Assembly: GCA_947254595.1 (NCBI GenBank)
Contig: CAMYED010000019.1
Location: 1-17,184, forward strand
Source of the DNA: an uncultured Gardnerella sp.
GTDB taxonomy: Bacteria; Actinomycetota; Actinomycetes; Actinomycetales; Bifidobacteriaceae
Length of the DNA: 17,184 nt
Direction: 5' to 3'
Below, in pieces: positions 1 to 6,467 of this stretch (position 1 is the stretch's first letter; every line of letters begins with the position of its first letter). The position numbers and the translations under genes were made by a program. Under the pieces are notes generated by a model. It ran no database searches. It was not told the origin of the DNA and saw only the letters and a program-made list of their open reading frames with translations.

Positions 1-1894
1 TTGCGGTTACTTTTACTTGACCAAGTGCGTAGCGGAAAGTAGTTGATTCGCGCTCGGTTGCCAAAGCTTTAAGGCTGAGTTCAATAAAGCGTTCTGCTGG
101 GAATTCTGCGTCGCGAGTCATGTCCCAAAGCGCGAGCCAAATAAGCGAGCGAGTCAAAGAATCCTTGAAACGGTACAAGTTTTCGGCAGCAAATTCAAGC
201 GACTTTTCGTCGAAACGTAGCTTCGTGTAAGTCAAATCGTCGTCGTTTACGAGAATAAGCGCTGGCATTTTTTCGCCGCGAGCTTCCGCAACTTCCGTCA
301 CTTCGCCGTCAACGTCAAGTTCGATTCGCTTTGTGCGCTTAATTTCGCCGGTTGCTTCGTCTACATTGTAGAAGCCAACAGCCAGGCGGTGTGCGCGAAG
401 AACAGGGTGCTCAGCCGGAGCGCTCTGACGCAAACGCAAGGAAGCAATAGTGCCGTCGCTAGCTTCTTCAACTTCGGTAGAAATCGTGTTAATTCCGGCC
501 TTTTCAAGCCAGAGCGCGCTCCAAGCTTTCAAATCGCGTCCGCTTGTAAGCTCAAGTTCCTGAAGCAAATCCGCCAAAGTTGCGTTGCTGTAAGCGTGCT
601 TGCTTAAGTAATTGTGGATTCCTTCAAAGAATTTTTCGCGACCAACGTACGCAACTAGCTGCTTTAATACGGAAGCGCCCTTTGCGTAAGTGATGCCGTC
701 GAAGTTGACGGAAGTGTCGTTCAAATCGTTGATTGGAGCCACGATTGGGTGCGTTGTTGGAAGCTGATCTTGATTAAGCGCCCAGCTTTTTTCGCCGGAA
801 TTGAAAGTGCTCCAAGCGTCATGCCATTCGGTTGCTTCAGCGGTTGCAAGCGTAGACGTAAACTCTGCGAAGGATTCGTTAAGCCACAAATCGTTCCACC
901 ACTTCATTGTTACGTAGTCGCCGAACCACATGTGTGCGAGCTCGTGCAAAACTGTTACGACTCGGCGTTCAGCATAAGCGTCCGTAACTTTGGATTCAAA
1001 AACGTATTGGTCGCGAATTGTAACCATGCCAATGTTTTCCATAGCGCCAGCGTTGTATTCTGGAACGTAAATCTGATCGTACTTTGCGTACGGATATGGC
1101 ACTCCCCAAGTCTTCGCGTAGAAGGCAAAGCCTTTCTTTGTAATGTCGAACAAGTAGTCAACGTCTTTTGCGAAAGCGTCTTTAAGTGCTTGACGGCAGT
1201 ACATTGCCATTGGCACTACGCGACCGTCCTCGTTTTGGTATTCTGTATGCCATTCGGCGTAAGGTCCTGCACAAATTGCGGTTAAGTAGGAGCTCATTTT
1301 TGGCGTCGGCTCGAACACCCAGCGCTTCATTCCTTCTACAGCGCCATTTTCTAAAGTGCCGTCTTCCGTCTTGCGGCCTTCAATCGCGGTTTCGCTGGCG
1401 GCTGGCATGTTGGAAGTTACGATCCAGCTTTCCGGCGCGTCTACTGTAAAGTCAAAAACAGCTTTCAAATCTGGCTGATCAAACACAGCGTAAACGCGGC
1501 GAGCATCCGGCACTTCGAACTGCGTGTACAAGTAAACGTTGCCGTCGGAAGGGTCAACGCTTCTGTGCAAGCCCTCGCCCGTGTTGGAATACTGGCAGTT
1601 TGCTACAACTTCTACGGTATTGTGTTCAAGCAAATTTTCGAGCGCAATTCGGCTATCTGCAAAAACTTTCGTAACGTCAAGAGCGGTACCGTTTAACACT
1701 ACGGATTCTACGCTGTTTGCAATCAAATCAAGGAAGCTTGCGCTACCAGCTTTAGCGTCGAACTCAATCTTCGTACGCGAAGTAAAATCGCGTCCGCCCT
1801 TTCCTAAATCAAGCGAAACATCGTAGTGAATTGGCATTTGGATAGCGTCGAAACGTTCTTGAGCTTCTACGCGAGTCAGATTTGCTCCTGGCAT
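1..1894 (-). CDS. pepN: Aminopeptidase N (M1 zinc metallopeptidase), C-terminus beyond window
   Basis: This is the first 631 residues of an M1-family aminopeptidase, which removes N-terminal amino acids from peptides in the cytoplasm. The substrate-binding exopeptidase signature GAMEN is at residues 283-287. The zinc site HELAH is at 317-321, and the third zinc ligand E340 lies in NESFAEF, at the expected 18-residue spacing. Actinobacterial PepN proteins are usually about 850-870 aa, so roughly the last quarter (the C-terminal helical domain) lies off the left edge. The frame is open to base 2. The chosen start, ATG at 1892-1894 (MPGANLTRVEAQERF), follows a strong ribosome binding site. The gene is downstream of RNase J across a 131-bp AT-rich spacer and probably has its own promoter there. 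Family assignment is secure; the exact substrate preference cannot be read from the sequence. Confidence 0.96.
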   Translation of the reverse strand, partial: MPGANLTRVEAQERFDAIQMPIHYDVSLDLGKGGRDFTSRTKIEFDAKAGSASFLDLIANSVESVVLNGTALDVTKVFADSRIALENLLEHNTVEVVANCQYSNTGEGLHRSVDPSDGNVYLYTQFEVPDARRVYAVFDQPDLKAVFDFTVDAPESWIVTSNMPAASETAIEGRKTEDGTLENGAVEGMKRWVFEPTPKMSSYLTAICAGPYAEWHTEYQNEDGRVVPMAMYCRQALKDAFAKDVDYLFDITKKGFAFYAKTWGVPYPYAKYDQIYVPEYNAGAMENIGMVTIRDQYVFESKVTDAYAERRVVTVLHELAHMWFGDYVTMKWWNDLWLNESFAEFTSTLATAEATEWHDAWSTFNSGEKSWALNQDQLPTTHPIVAPINDLNDTSVNFDGITYAKGASVLKQLVAYVGREKFFEGIHNYLSKHAYSNATLADLLQELELTSGRDLKAWSALWLEKAGINTISTEVEEASDGTIASLRLRQSAPAEHPVLRAHRLAVGFYNVDEATGEIKRTKRIELDVDGEVTEVAEARGEKMPALILVNDDDLTYTKLRFDEKSLEFAAENLYRFKDSLTRSLIWLALWDMTRDAEFPAERFIELSLKALATERESTTFRYALGQVKVTA

Positions 1895-1898
1895 ATTA

Positions 1899-1906
1899 CC
1901 TTCCTT
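1899..1906 (-). promoter_or_regulatory. Ribosome binding site of pepN
   Basis: AAGGAAGG on the minus strand ends 4 nt before the ATG at 1894. It supports that start. A run of eight A (1910-1917) precedes it in the leader. Confidence 0.7.
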
Positions 1907-1925
1907 ATATTTTTTTTGATTTTTG

Positions 1926-1931
1926 CTTATA
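1926..1931 (-). promoter_or_regulatory. Candidate -10 box for pepN
   Basis: TATAAG on the minus strand matches TATAAT at 5 of 6 positions. It would start a transcript near 1919, giving a leader of about 25 nt that contains the ribosome binding site. I see no good -35 hexamer at 16-19 bp upstream. That upstream DNA is the phased AT-rich repeat array, which could act like an UP element. This is inference from position and match only. Confidence 0.35.
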
Positions 1932-2037
1932 TTTACGATTATTTACAGTAATTTGCAAATATTTGCGAATATTTTGCGAACATTTGCAAATATTTACGAA
2001 TACTTTTGCTTACTTTTACTTACTTTTACTTACTTTC
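1931..2037. repeat. AT-rich array of about 10-bp imperfect repeats between rnj and pepN
   Basis: On the plus strand, 1931-2000 reads as seven units close to ATTTGCGAAT, one of them 11 bp long. Next come about three and a half units of TACTTTTACT (2001-2037). The last unit runs into the 3' end of the RNase J gene, and its TAA stop (2026-2028) lies inside the array. The 10-bp period puts the T/A tracts on the same face of the helix, which usually gives bent DNA. No terminator hairpin for RNase J is visible here. Confidence 0.8.
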
Positions 2038-3822
2038 AGCAATATCCGCAACAACCGGCACTAACATTGGCTTCCTGCGTAACGCACGCGCAATCCAACT
2101 ACCCAGCGTGCGGCGCATAATCTGCTGCAACTTGTAGGTATCATGCTCGCCGTGCATCATCGCATCCTGCAATTGCTCGACAATCTGATTGCGAACTTTC
2201 TCAAAATCAGTCTCGTCTTCCGCAACAGCGTTCAAGAAAATCTTCGGACCGGAAACAACGTCCGCATGCTCAGTATCTACTACAACGAAGCTTGAAACGA
2301 AGCCTTCCGTGCCCAAAATCCTGCGCTTTTCAAGCTCCTCGTCCGTAAGCTCGCCAACGGAATCGCCATCAACATAAACGTATCCGCAAGGCACAGAGCC
2401 AACAACTGCAGCGTTTCCGTGATACAAATCAACCACATCGCCGTCTTCAGACAACACAACATTCTTTGGATCAACGCCAGTTTTTACAGCAATCAATCCG
2501 TTTGCAACCAAGTGACGATGCTCGCCGTGAATTGGCATAGCGCACTTTGGTTTCACAATGTTGTACAAGTAAAGCAGCTCGCCTTCGTTGCAGTGTCCGG
2601 AAACGTGAATTGCGGCATTGTCTTTGTTAATTACGCGCGCGCCGAGTTGCACTAGCTTATTAATAACTTTGTAAACTTCGTGCTCGTTGCCTGGAATTAA
2701 AGAGCTTGCAAGAATAACAGTGTCGTATTCGTTAATAGTAATATCTTTGTGGCTGCCGTCTGAAATTCGCCCAAGAGCTGCCATTGGCTCGCCTTGCGAA
2801 CCTGTGCACATGTATACGAGCTTGTCGTCCTGAATATCTTTTGCTTGTTTTAAGTCAACAACCGTGTTTTCAGGAATATGCAGGTATCCAAGGTCTGCCG
2901 CAATCGACATATTGCGAACCATTGAGCGGCCAACGAACACAACTTTGCGCCCAAACTTATGCGCTGCGTCAACTACTTGCTGCACGCGGTGCACGTGACT
3001 GGAGAAGCTGGCAACAATGATTTTGCGCGTAGCTTCAGAAAAAGCGCGATCCAAAGCTGGGCCAATCGACGTTTCTGGCTTTACGAATCCCGGAACTTCC
3101 GCGTTTGTAGAATCTGCCATAAGCAAGTCGATTCCCTGCTCACCCAAGCGGCCAAATTCAACTAAATCCGTAATGCGATGGTCAAGCGGAAGCTGATCTA
3201 GCTTAATATCGCCGGTATCAATAAGCGTTCCGGCTGGGGTTTTTACGCAAACTGCGAGCGCGTCCGGAATTGAGTGCGTTACTGTAATAAATTCAAGATT
3301 AAACGGGCCGACTTTCATTTTATCGCGGCCTTCTACGCGAATAAGCTCCGGATCAATATGATGCTCTTTGCACTTGGCTTCTACGAAAGCAAGCGTAAGT
3401 TTTGAGCCAATAAGCGGAATATCCGGGCGCATTTTAAGAAGGTAAGGCACTCCGCCAATATGGTCTTCGTGACCGTGCGTAAGCACCAAAGCTTCAACCT
3501 TGCTAAGTCGATCCTGAATATAGTGGAAGTCTGGAAGAATCAGGTCTACTCCCGGCTGTTCTTCTTCCGGAAACAGTACTCCGCAGTCAATAAGCAGAAT
3601 GTGGCCGTTGTACTCAATTACGTTCATATTGCGGCCGATTTCGCCTAATCCACCAAGCGGAACGATTCGCATTGAGCCTTTGCGGTATTTTGGCGGCGCA
3701 ATAAGCGCACCTTCACGCTGATCGTTTACTACGGGAGGAAGCACTTTGCCGCCGCGATGCGCGGATTTACTTTTTTCTTTACCGGCTTCTGTATTCTTTT
3801 TTAGTTCAGTTGTCATATTCAT
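2026..3822 (-). CDS. rnj: Ribonuclease J (metallo-beta-lactamase / beta-CASP exo- and endoribonuclease)
   Basis: RNase J matures rRNA and degrades mRNA by 5'-3' exonuclease and endonuclease action in the cytoplasm. The protein is 598 aa from the chosen start. The metal-binding motif HGHEDH is at residues 116-121, followed by LIDTGDIKLD, the beta-CASP region with ADSTNAEVPG, SGHCNEGELLYLYN and PIHGEHRHL, and a C-terminal domain. About 55 residues rich in Lys and Arg precede the conserved MRIVPLGGLGEIGRN block, an N-terminal tail common in actinobacterial RNase J. The frame is open up to a TTG at 3858. ATG at 3820-3822 (MNMTTELKK) is preferred because AGGA lies 9 nt upstream; ATG at 3814-3816 is also possible. 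The gene sits 136 bp downstream of the MFS gene with a plausible promoter of its own. Confidence 0.95.
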   Translation of the reverse strand: MNMTTELKKNTEAGKEKSKSAHRGGKVLPPVVNDQREGALIAPPKYRKGSMRIVPLGGLGEIGRNMNVIEYNGHILLIDCGVLFPEEEQPGVDLILPDFHYIQDRLSKVEALVLTHGHEDHIGGVPYLLKMRPDIPLIGSKLTLAFVEAKCKEHHIDPELIRVEGRDKMKVGPFNLEFITVTHSIPDALAVCVKTPAGTLIDTGDIKLDQLPLDHRITDLVEFGRLGEQGIDLLMADSTNAEVPGFVKPETSIGPALDRAFSEATRKIIVASFSSHVHRVQQVVDAAHKFGRKVVFVGRSMVRNMSIAADLGYLHIPENTVVDLKQAKDIQDDKLVYMCTGSQGEPMAALGRISDGSHKDITINEYDTVILASSLIPGNEHEVYKVINKLVQLGARVINKDNAAIHVSGHCNEGELLYLYNIVKPKCAMPIHGEHRHLVANGLIAVKTGVDPKNVVLSEDGDVVDLYHGNAAVVGSVPCGYVYVDGDSVGELTDEELEKRRILGTEGFVSSFVVVDTEHADVVSGPKIFLNAVAEDETDFEKVRNQIVEQLQDAMMHGEHDTYKLQQIMRRTLGSWIARALRRKPMLVPVVADIAESK

Positions 3823-3887
3823 CTCACTACATCCTGCGCAATTGCGCGCTATTTTCAAGTGTACCGTTAGGACTCAACTCGGCATTT

Positions 3888-3916
3888 ACTATACACACGC
3901 GTAACGTTACTGCCGA
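3888..3916 (-). promoter_or_regulatory. Candidate promoter of the RNase J gene
   Basis: On the minus strand, TCGGCA (3911-3916, 4 of 6 to TTGACA) and TATAGT (3888-3893, 5 of 6 to TATAAT) are 17 bp apart. The predicted start near 3881 gives a leader of about 60 nt. The spacer is filled by copy 1 of the 24-bp direct repeat. Inferred by consensus match only. Confidence 0.45.
3892..3915. repeat. 24-bp direct repeat, copy 1 (in the RNase J promoter candidate)
   Basis: It is identical over 24 bp to 3944-3967 and in the same orientation, with starts 52 bp apart. The core GTAACGTTAC is a perfect 10-bp palindrome, as expected of a dimer-bound operator. A short CCGTTAG also precedes both copies (3864-3870 and 3931-3937) at different distances. 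Confidence 0.85.
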
Positions 3917-3943
3917 TACTTAGTTAAATTCCGTTAGTTTAAT

Positions 3944-3967
3944 TACACACGCGTAACGTTACTGCCG
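3944..3967. repeat. 24-bp direct repeat, copy 2 (overlaps the MFS stop codon)
   Basis: This is the second copy of the 24-bp repeat with the GTAACGTTAC core. It covers the last two sense codons and TAA stop of the MFS gene (3959-3961), so part of the copy is coding sequence. Confidence 0.85.
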
Positions 3968-5377
3968 CTTTTTAAGCACCATCACAATAAACCAGCCAAA
4001 CGCAGCTATAGGAATTGCAACCAGTGTAGACATCCACGGTACCATCATGCCGCCGTGCGCATTCCATGCGTCGATAGCAGTACCTGCAGCCATCGAACCA
4101 AGCGATGCACCTACTGCAGAAGCAGTTGGCAGCCACGAAAGCCCTTCCGTAAGCGATTCTTCCGGCACAGTCGCTTTTACAATCAAATTTCCGGTTGCGA
4201 AAATTGGCGAAACGCAAAGTCCGGAAAGCACTTCAAAAACGCTCATAAGCATAAGCCTGTCAATATTCAAGCTCATAAGAACGTAGCCAATAGTTAGCAC
4301 CGTCAAAAATACTATAAGATGTGACCAGTTAGATCCGCGGAATTTGTGCGATCCGAAAATAATTGCGCCCACTAAAGATCCGCAAGCAAAAAGCGCAAGC
4401 TGCATGCCAATAAAATTCTCAAGCCCTTCCGCTTTCATTGCTGCCGTAACAGACACGTCAAACGCACTAAAGCTCATATTAAACACAACGAACATAAGCA
4501 CAAGTGGAATAATTCCGCGGTAAAGCAGCACGTTTTTCCCACTCTTTTTTGCGTGATGATTATGCAGTTGTTTAAGACTAAATTTGTCGATAAACGAGAG
4601 CTTAGAAACTTGTTTTTGCGATTCTGATTCTGATTCCGATCCGGCTTTTGCTTCGGCTTTTAAGATTTCGTTTTCTTTTTGAGACGCGATTAATACGTCT
4701 ACATCTGCGGCTGAAGCAGTTGGCACTTCTACAACTTTAAGCACTGCCGGCTGAGTATTACGCAGCGAAAAGAACCATGCTCCGCCTAGTCCGCTTGCAA
4801 AAACCGGCACGAATAATTGAGAAACAGGGTGCACGGAAGTTGCAAGCCAAGCCGCCAAAATAGGGCCTAAAATAAACACGATTTCGTCAATTCCGGATTC
4901 CAATGCGTACGCAACGTTTAGCAGCGAATCGTCATCTTCCGCACGCAAAGTGTATGCCCAGCGCGTGCGCACAAGCGCTCCGAAAGCAAATTGCGTAACG
5001 CCCATTACAATCGCAAGCACGAATAGTAGCGCGAGCTGCACTCTAAATAATGCTGCGAATGCGAATGAAAGCATTGCAATTACTTGCGCACTAAGCGCAA
5101 TTACGCCAACTTTTCGCTGCCCAAAGCGGTCAAAAAGTTTTGCGTAAACTGGAGTTACTGCAGCTTGCGCAAGAACGTAGGCTGCGGACATTGCGCCCGC
5201 AATCGTCCAATTGTTGTACAAGTGATTAAGCGCAAGTACGATTCCAAGCGCAATCATTGACATTGGTAGGCGCGCGATTGCCCCAGCCGCGCAAAACGCT
5301 TTAGCGCCGTTTAATGAAAAAAGTCGCTTATATTGCGAAATTATTGAGGACTTTTTTGCTGCCGTTTGAGACGACAT
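3959..5377 (-). CDS. Major facilitator superfamily transporter, substrate unknown
   Basis: A 472-aa inner-membrane permease with two bundles of hydrophobic segments (about residues 25-205 and 285-470) separated by a hydrophilic loop. The MFS motif A lies in the loop after helix 2: YAKLFDRFGQRK, with D83, R84, G86, R88 and K89. The central loop (about 205-285) is charged and contains a short Ser-Glu repeat (GSESESESQ, near 248) and a His cluster LHNHHAKK. The start ATG at 5375-5377 has AAAGGAGT 10 nt upstream. The topology resembles 12-helix efflux permeases, but nothing in the sequence fixes the substrate. The nearest genes, RNase J and a GNAT enzyme, give no functional hint. The stop codon lies in a 24-bp direct repeat. 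Confidence 0.88.
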   Translation of the reverse strand: MSSQTAAKKSSIISQYKRLFSLNGAKAFCAAGAIARLPMSMIALGIVLALNHLYNNWTIAGAMSAAYVLAQAAVTPVYAKLFDRFGQRKVGVIALSAQVIAMLSFAFAALFRVQLALLFVLAIVMGVTQFAFGALVRTRWAYTLRAEDDDSLLNVAYALESGIDEIVFILGPILAAWLATSVHPVSQLFVPVFASGLGGAWFFSLRNTQPAVLKVVEVPTASAADVDVLIASQKENEILKAEAKAGSESESESQKQVSKLSFIDKFSLKQLHNHHAKKSGKNVLLYRGIIPLVLMFVVFNMSFSAFDVSVTAAMKAEGLENFIGMQLALFACGSLVGAIIFGSHKFRGSNWSHLIVFLTVLTIGYVLMSLNIDRLMLMSVFEVLSGLCVSPIFATGNLIVKATVPEESLTEGLSWLPTASAVGASLGSMAAGTAIDAWNAHGGMMVPWMSTLVAIPIAAFGWFIVMVLKKRQ

Positions 5378-5438
5378 ATATTCTGTTACTCCTTTTGAAA
5401 ACTACCCAACTCTTACGTAAAATACCGCTTAGGATTTG

Positions 5439-5467
5439 CATATACCGATAGCGATTCCACTAAGCAA
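5439..5467 (-). promoter_or_regulatory. Weak candidate promoter for the MFS gene
   Basis: On the minus strand, TTGCTT (5462-5467) and TATATG (5439-5444) are 17 bp apart. The matches are only 3/6 and 4/6. The 151-bp spacer 5378-5528 also holds imperfect GCCAGC-type repeats (about 5478-5517) but no clear terminator hairpin for the acetyltransferase gene. Confidence 0.25.
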
Positions 5468-5528
5468 GCCTCGCAAAACCAGCCTCACACCGAAGCCAGC
5501 TCACAAGCCAGCCACACTAAAGCTAGCC

Positions 5529-6224
5529 CTACCGCGTTTGCGAGCGCTCATTTGCCATTTTCGCACGCTTTGAGCGCACTCTTGGCTCTCCCGAATAAAT
5601 GTACAAATCGTCAACTAAAGACTTAGTATTTTGCGCTTCATACGAATGTTCCGCGCGCTTATACGAGGCGTCTTTTCTTAGCCCGTGATAATCGTAGAAG
5701 CTTACGTCGCATGCTGAGTCCGTGTGCAAATAGTAGCGGTTTACGCCATTATTTCTAAGCAAATGCATTGTGCGCTTCCACAATCCTCCGCCAACTCCGT
5801 GCCCGCGAGCGTCCGGCGAAACTAGGAATAGTTCCAGTTCGGCTTGAGTCAAATTGTTAATATGCGATTTTGCTTCGAGTTTTGTTTCTAAAGCGCGCAT
5901 GCCGTAGGCTTCTTCTAAAGCTTCGTCGTATTTTGCGTCATTTTTTTCTTTCATGCTCGCTTCTTGCGCGCGAAGCATTTCGCTTACTTCTGGGAATAAA
6001 ACAGGTTTTCCGAAAACTCGTGCCAGCAAAAGTCCCATGAATTTTCCTTCAACTTCTGCAATTGTGCCGTGTGTAGAAGGTGCTAAGTAATGCAGTACGC
6101 TTCTGCGAGAAAGGCTTAGCGATGCGTCTTTTCCAACTTGTTGCGCAATACCCCAGGTGCGTTCGTATTCTTTTACAATAGCGTCAATATCGCCAAATTG
6201 TACAGGACGAAATTCTACATCCAT
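5529..6224 (-). CDS. GNAT-family N-acetyltransferase
   Basis: A 231-aa cytoplasmic protein of the GNAT superfamily, which transfers the acetyl group of acetyl-CoA to an amine. The acetyl-CoA loop (motif A) is in LFLVSPDARGHGVGGGLW, with R140, G141, G143 and G145 forming the R/Q-x-x-G-x-G/A pattern after a beta strand. FYDYHGLRK (about 176-184) fits motif B. Between the beta strand near residues 62-70 and the strand before motif A there is a long charged helical stretch (about 78-125), rich in Glu, Lys and Ala. The C-terminal tail is basic. The start ATG at 6222-6224 has AAGGAAAG a few bases upstream. The acceptor (small molecule, peptide or antibiotic) cannot be told. Confidence 0.88.
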   Translation of the reverse strand: MDVEFRPVQFGDIDAIVKEYERTWGIAQQVGKDASLSLSRRSVLHYLAPSTHGTIAEVEGKFMGLLLARVFGKPVLFPEVSEMLRAQEASMKEKNDAKYDEALEEAYGMRALETKLEAKSHINNLTQAELELFLVSPDARGHGVGGGLWKRTMHLLRNNGVNRYYLHTDSACDVSFYDYHGLRKDASYKRAEHSYEAQNTKSLVDDLYIYSGEPRVRSKRAKMANERSQTR

Positions 6225-6295
6225 GATTCTTTCCTTACTTCATACTTCGTGTGCGCTATTTTGCAAAACTTGAGTTTTAAGCTTTAAGATTTGCG

Positions 6296-6303
6296 GTATA
6301 GCA
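6296..6303 (-). promoter_or_regulatory. Possible extended -10 for the GNAT gene
   Basis: TGCTATAC on the minus strand has the TG-n extension followed by a 4/6 -10 match, about 70 nt before the start codon. No convincing -35 box. Nearby, 14 bp of AAAACT-TG-AGTTTT form a 6-bp inverted repeat in the leader. Weak. Confidence 0.2.
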
Positions 6304-6319
6304 ATGTTTCATCGCTGTT

Positions 6320-6343
6320 GTGCGTGTGCCCGCCCACACGCAC
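6320..6343 (-). terminator. GC-rich hairpin downstream of adnB, possible terminator
   Basis: Perfect 9-bp inverted repeat: arms GTGCGTGTG (6320-6328) and CACACGCAC (6335-6343) with a 6-nt loop. It lies 125 bp past the adnB stop and 96 bp before the GNAT start, where a transcription end would be expected. There is no T-run after the stem on either strand, so it is not a classical intrinsic terminator. It could instead be an RNA-stabilising hairpin or a protein site. Confidence 0.35.
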
Positions 6344-6408
6344 TGCACGAGGAATCTGCGCGTTGTCGAAGTGATGCACGATGCGTTTCAATCGCGGCGC
6401 AAAACACG

Positions 6409-6464
6409 TTGCAGCAAACTAAAATTGCAGCAAATAAGTTGCAGCAAAATTATTGCACTAGCAA
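6409..6464. repeat. Array of TTGC-N-GCAA inverted repeats
   Basis: TTGCAGCAA occurs three times (6409-6417, 6425-6433, 6439-6447). A fourth, wider version, TTGC-acta-GCAA, is at 6453-6464. Start-to-start distances are 16, 14 and 14 bp. Each unit is itself an inverted repeat, as in multi-site operators. The array begins 4 bp beyond the adnB stop codon. Confidence 0.8.
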
Positions 6465-6467
6465 CGC

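Noticed and set aside
749..1285. A 178-codon plus-strand open frame over pepN
   Set aside because: It overlaps the GAMEN and HELAH catalytic region of pepN on the opposite strand, and its Cys/Val/Phe-rich sequence resembles no family.
3823..3858. Longer RNase J start at TTG 3858
   Set aside because: A rare start codon without a ribosome binding site; ATG 3820-3822 has AGGA at suitable spacing.
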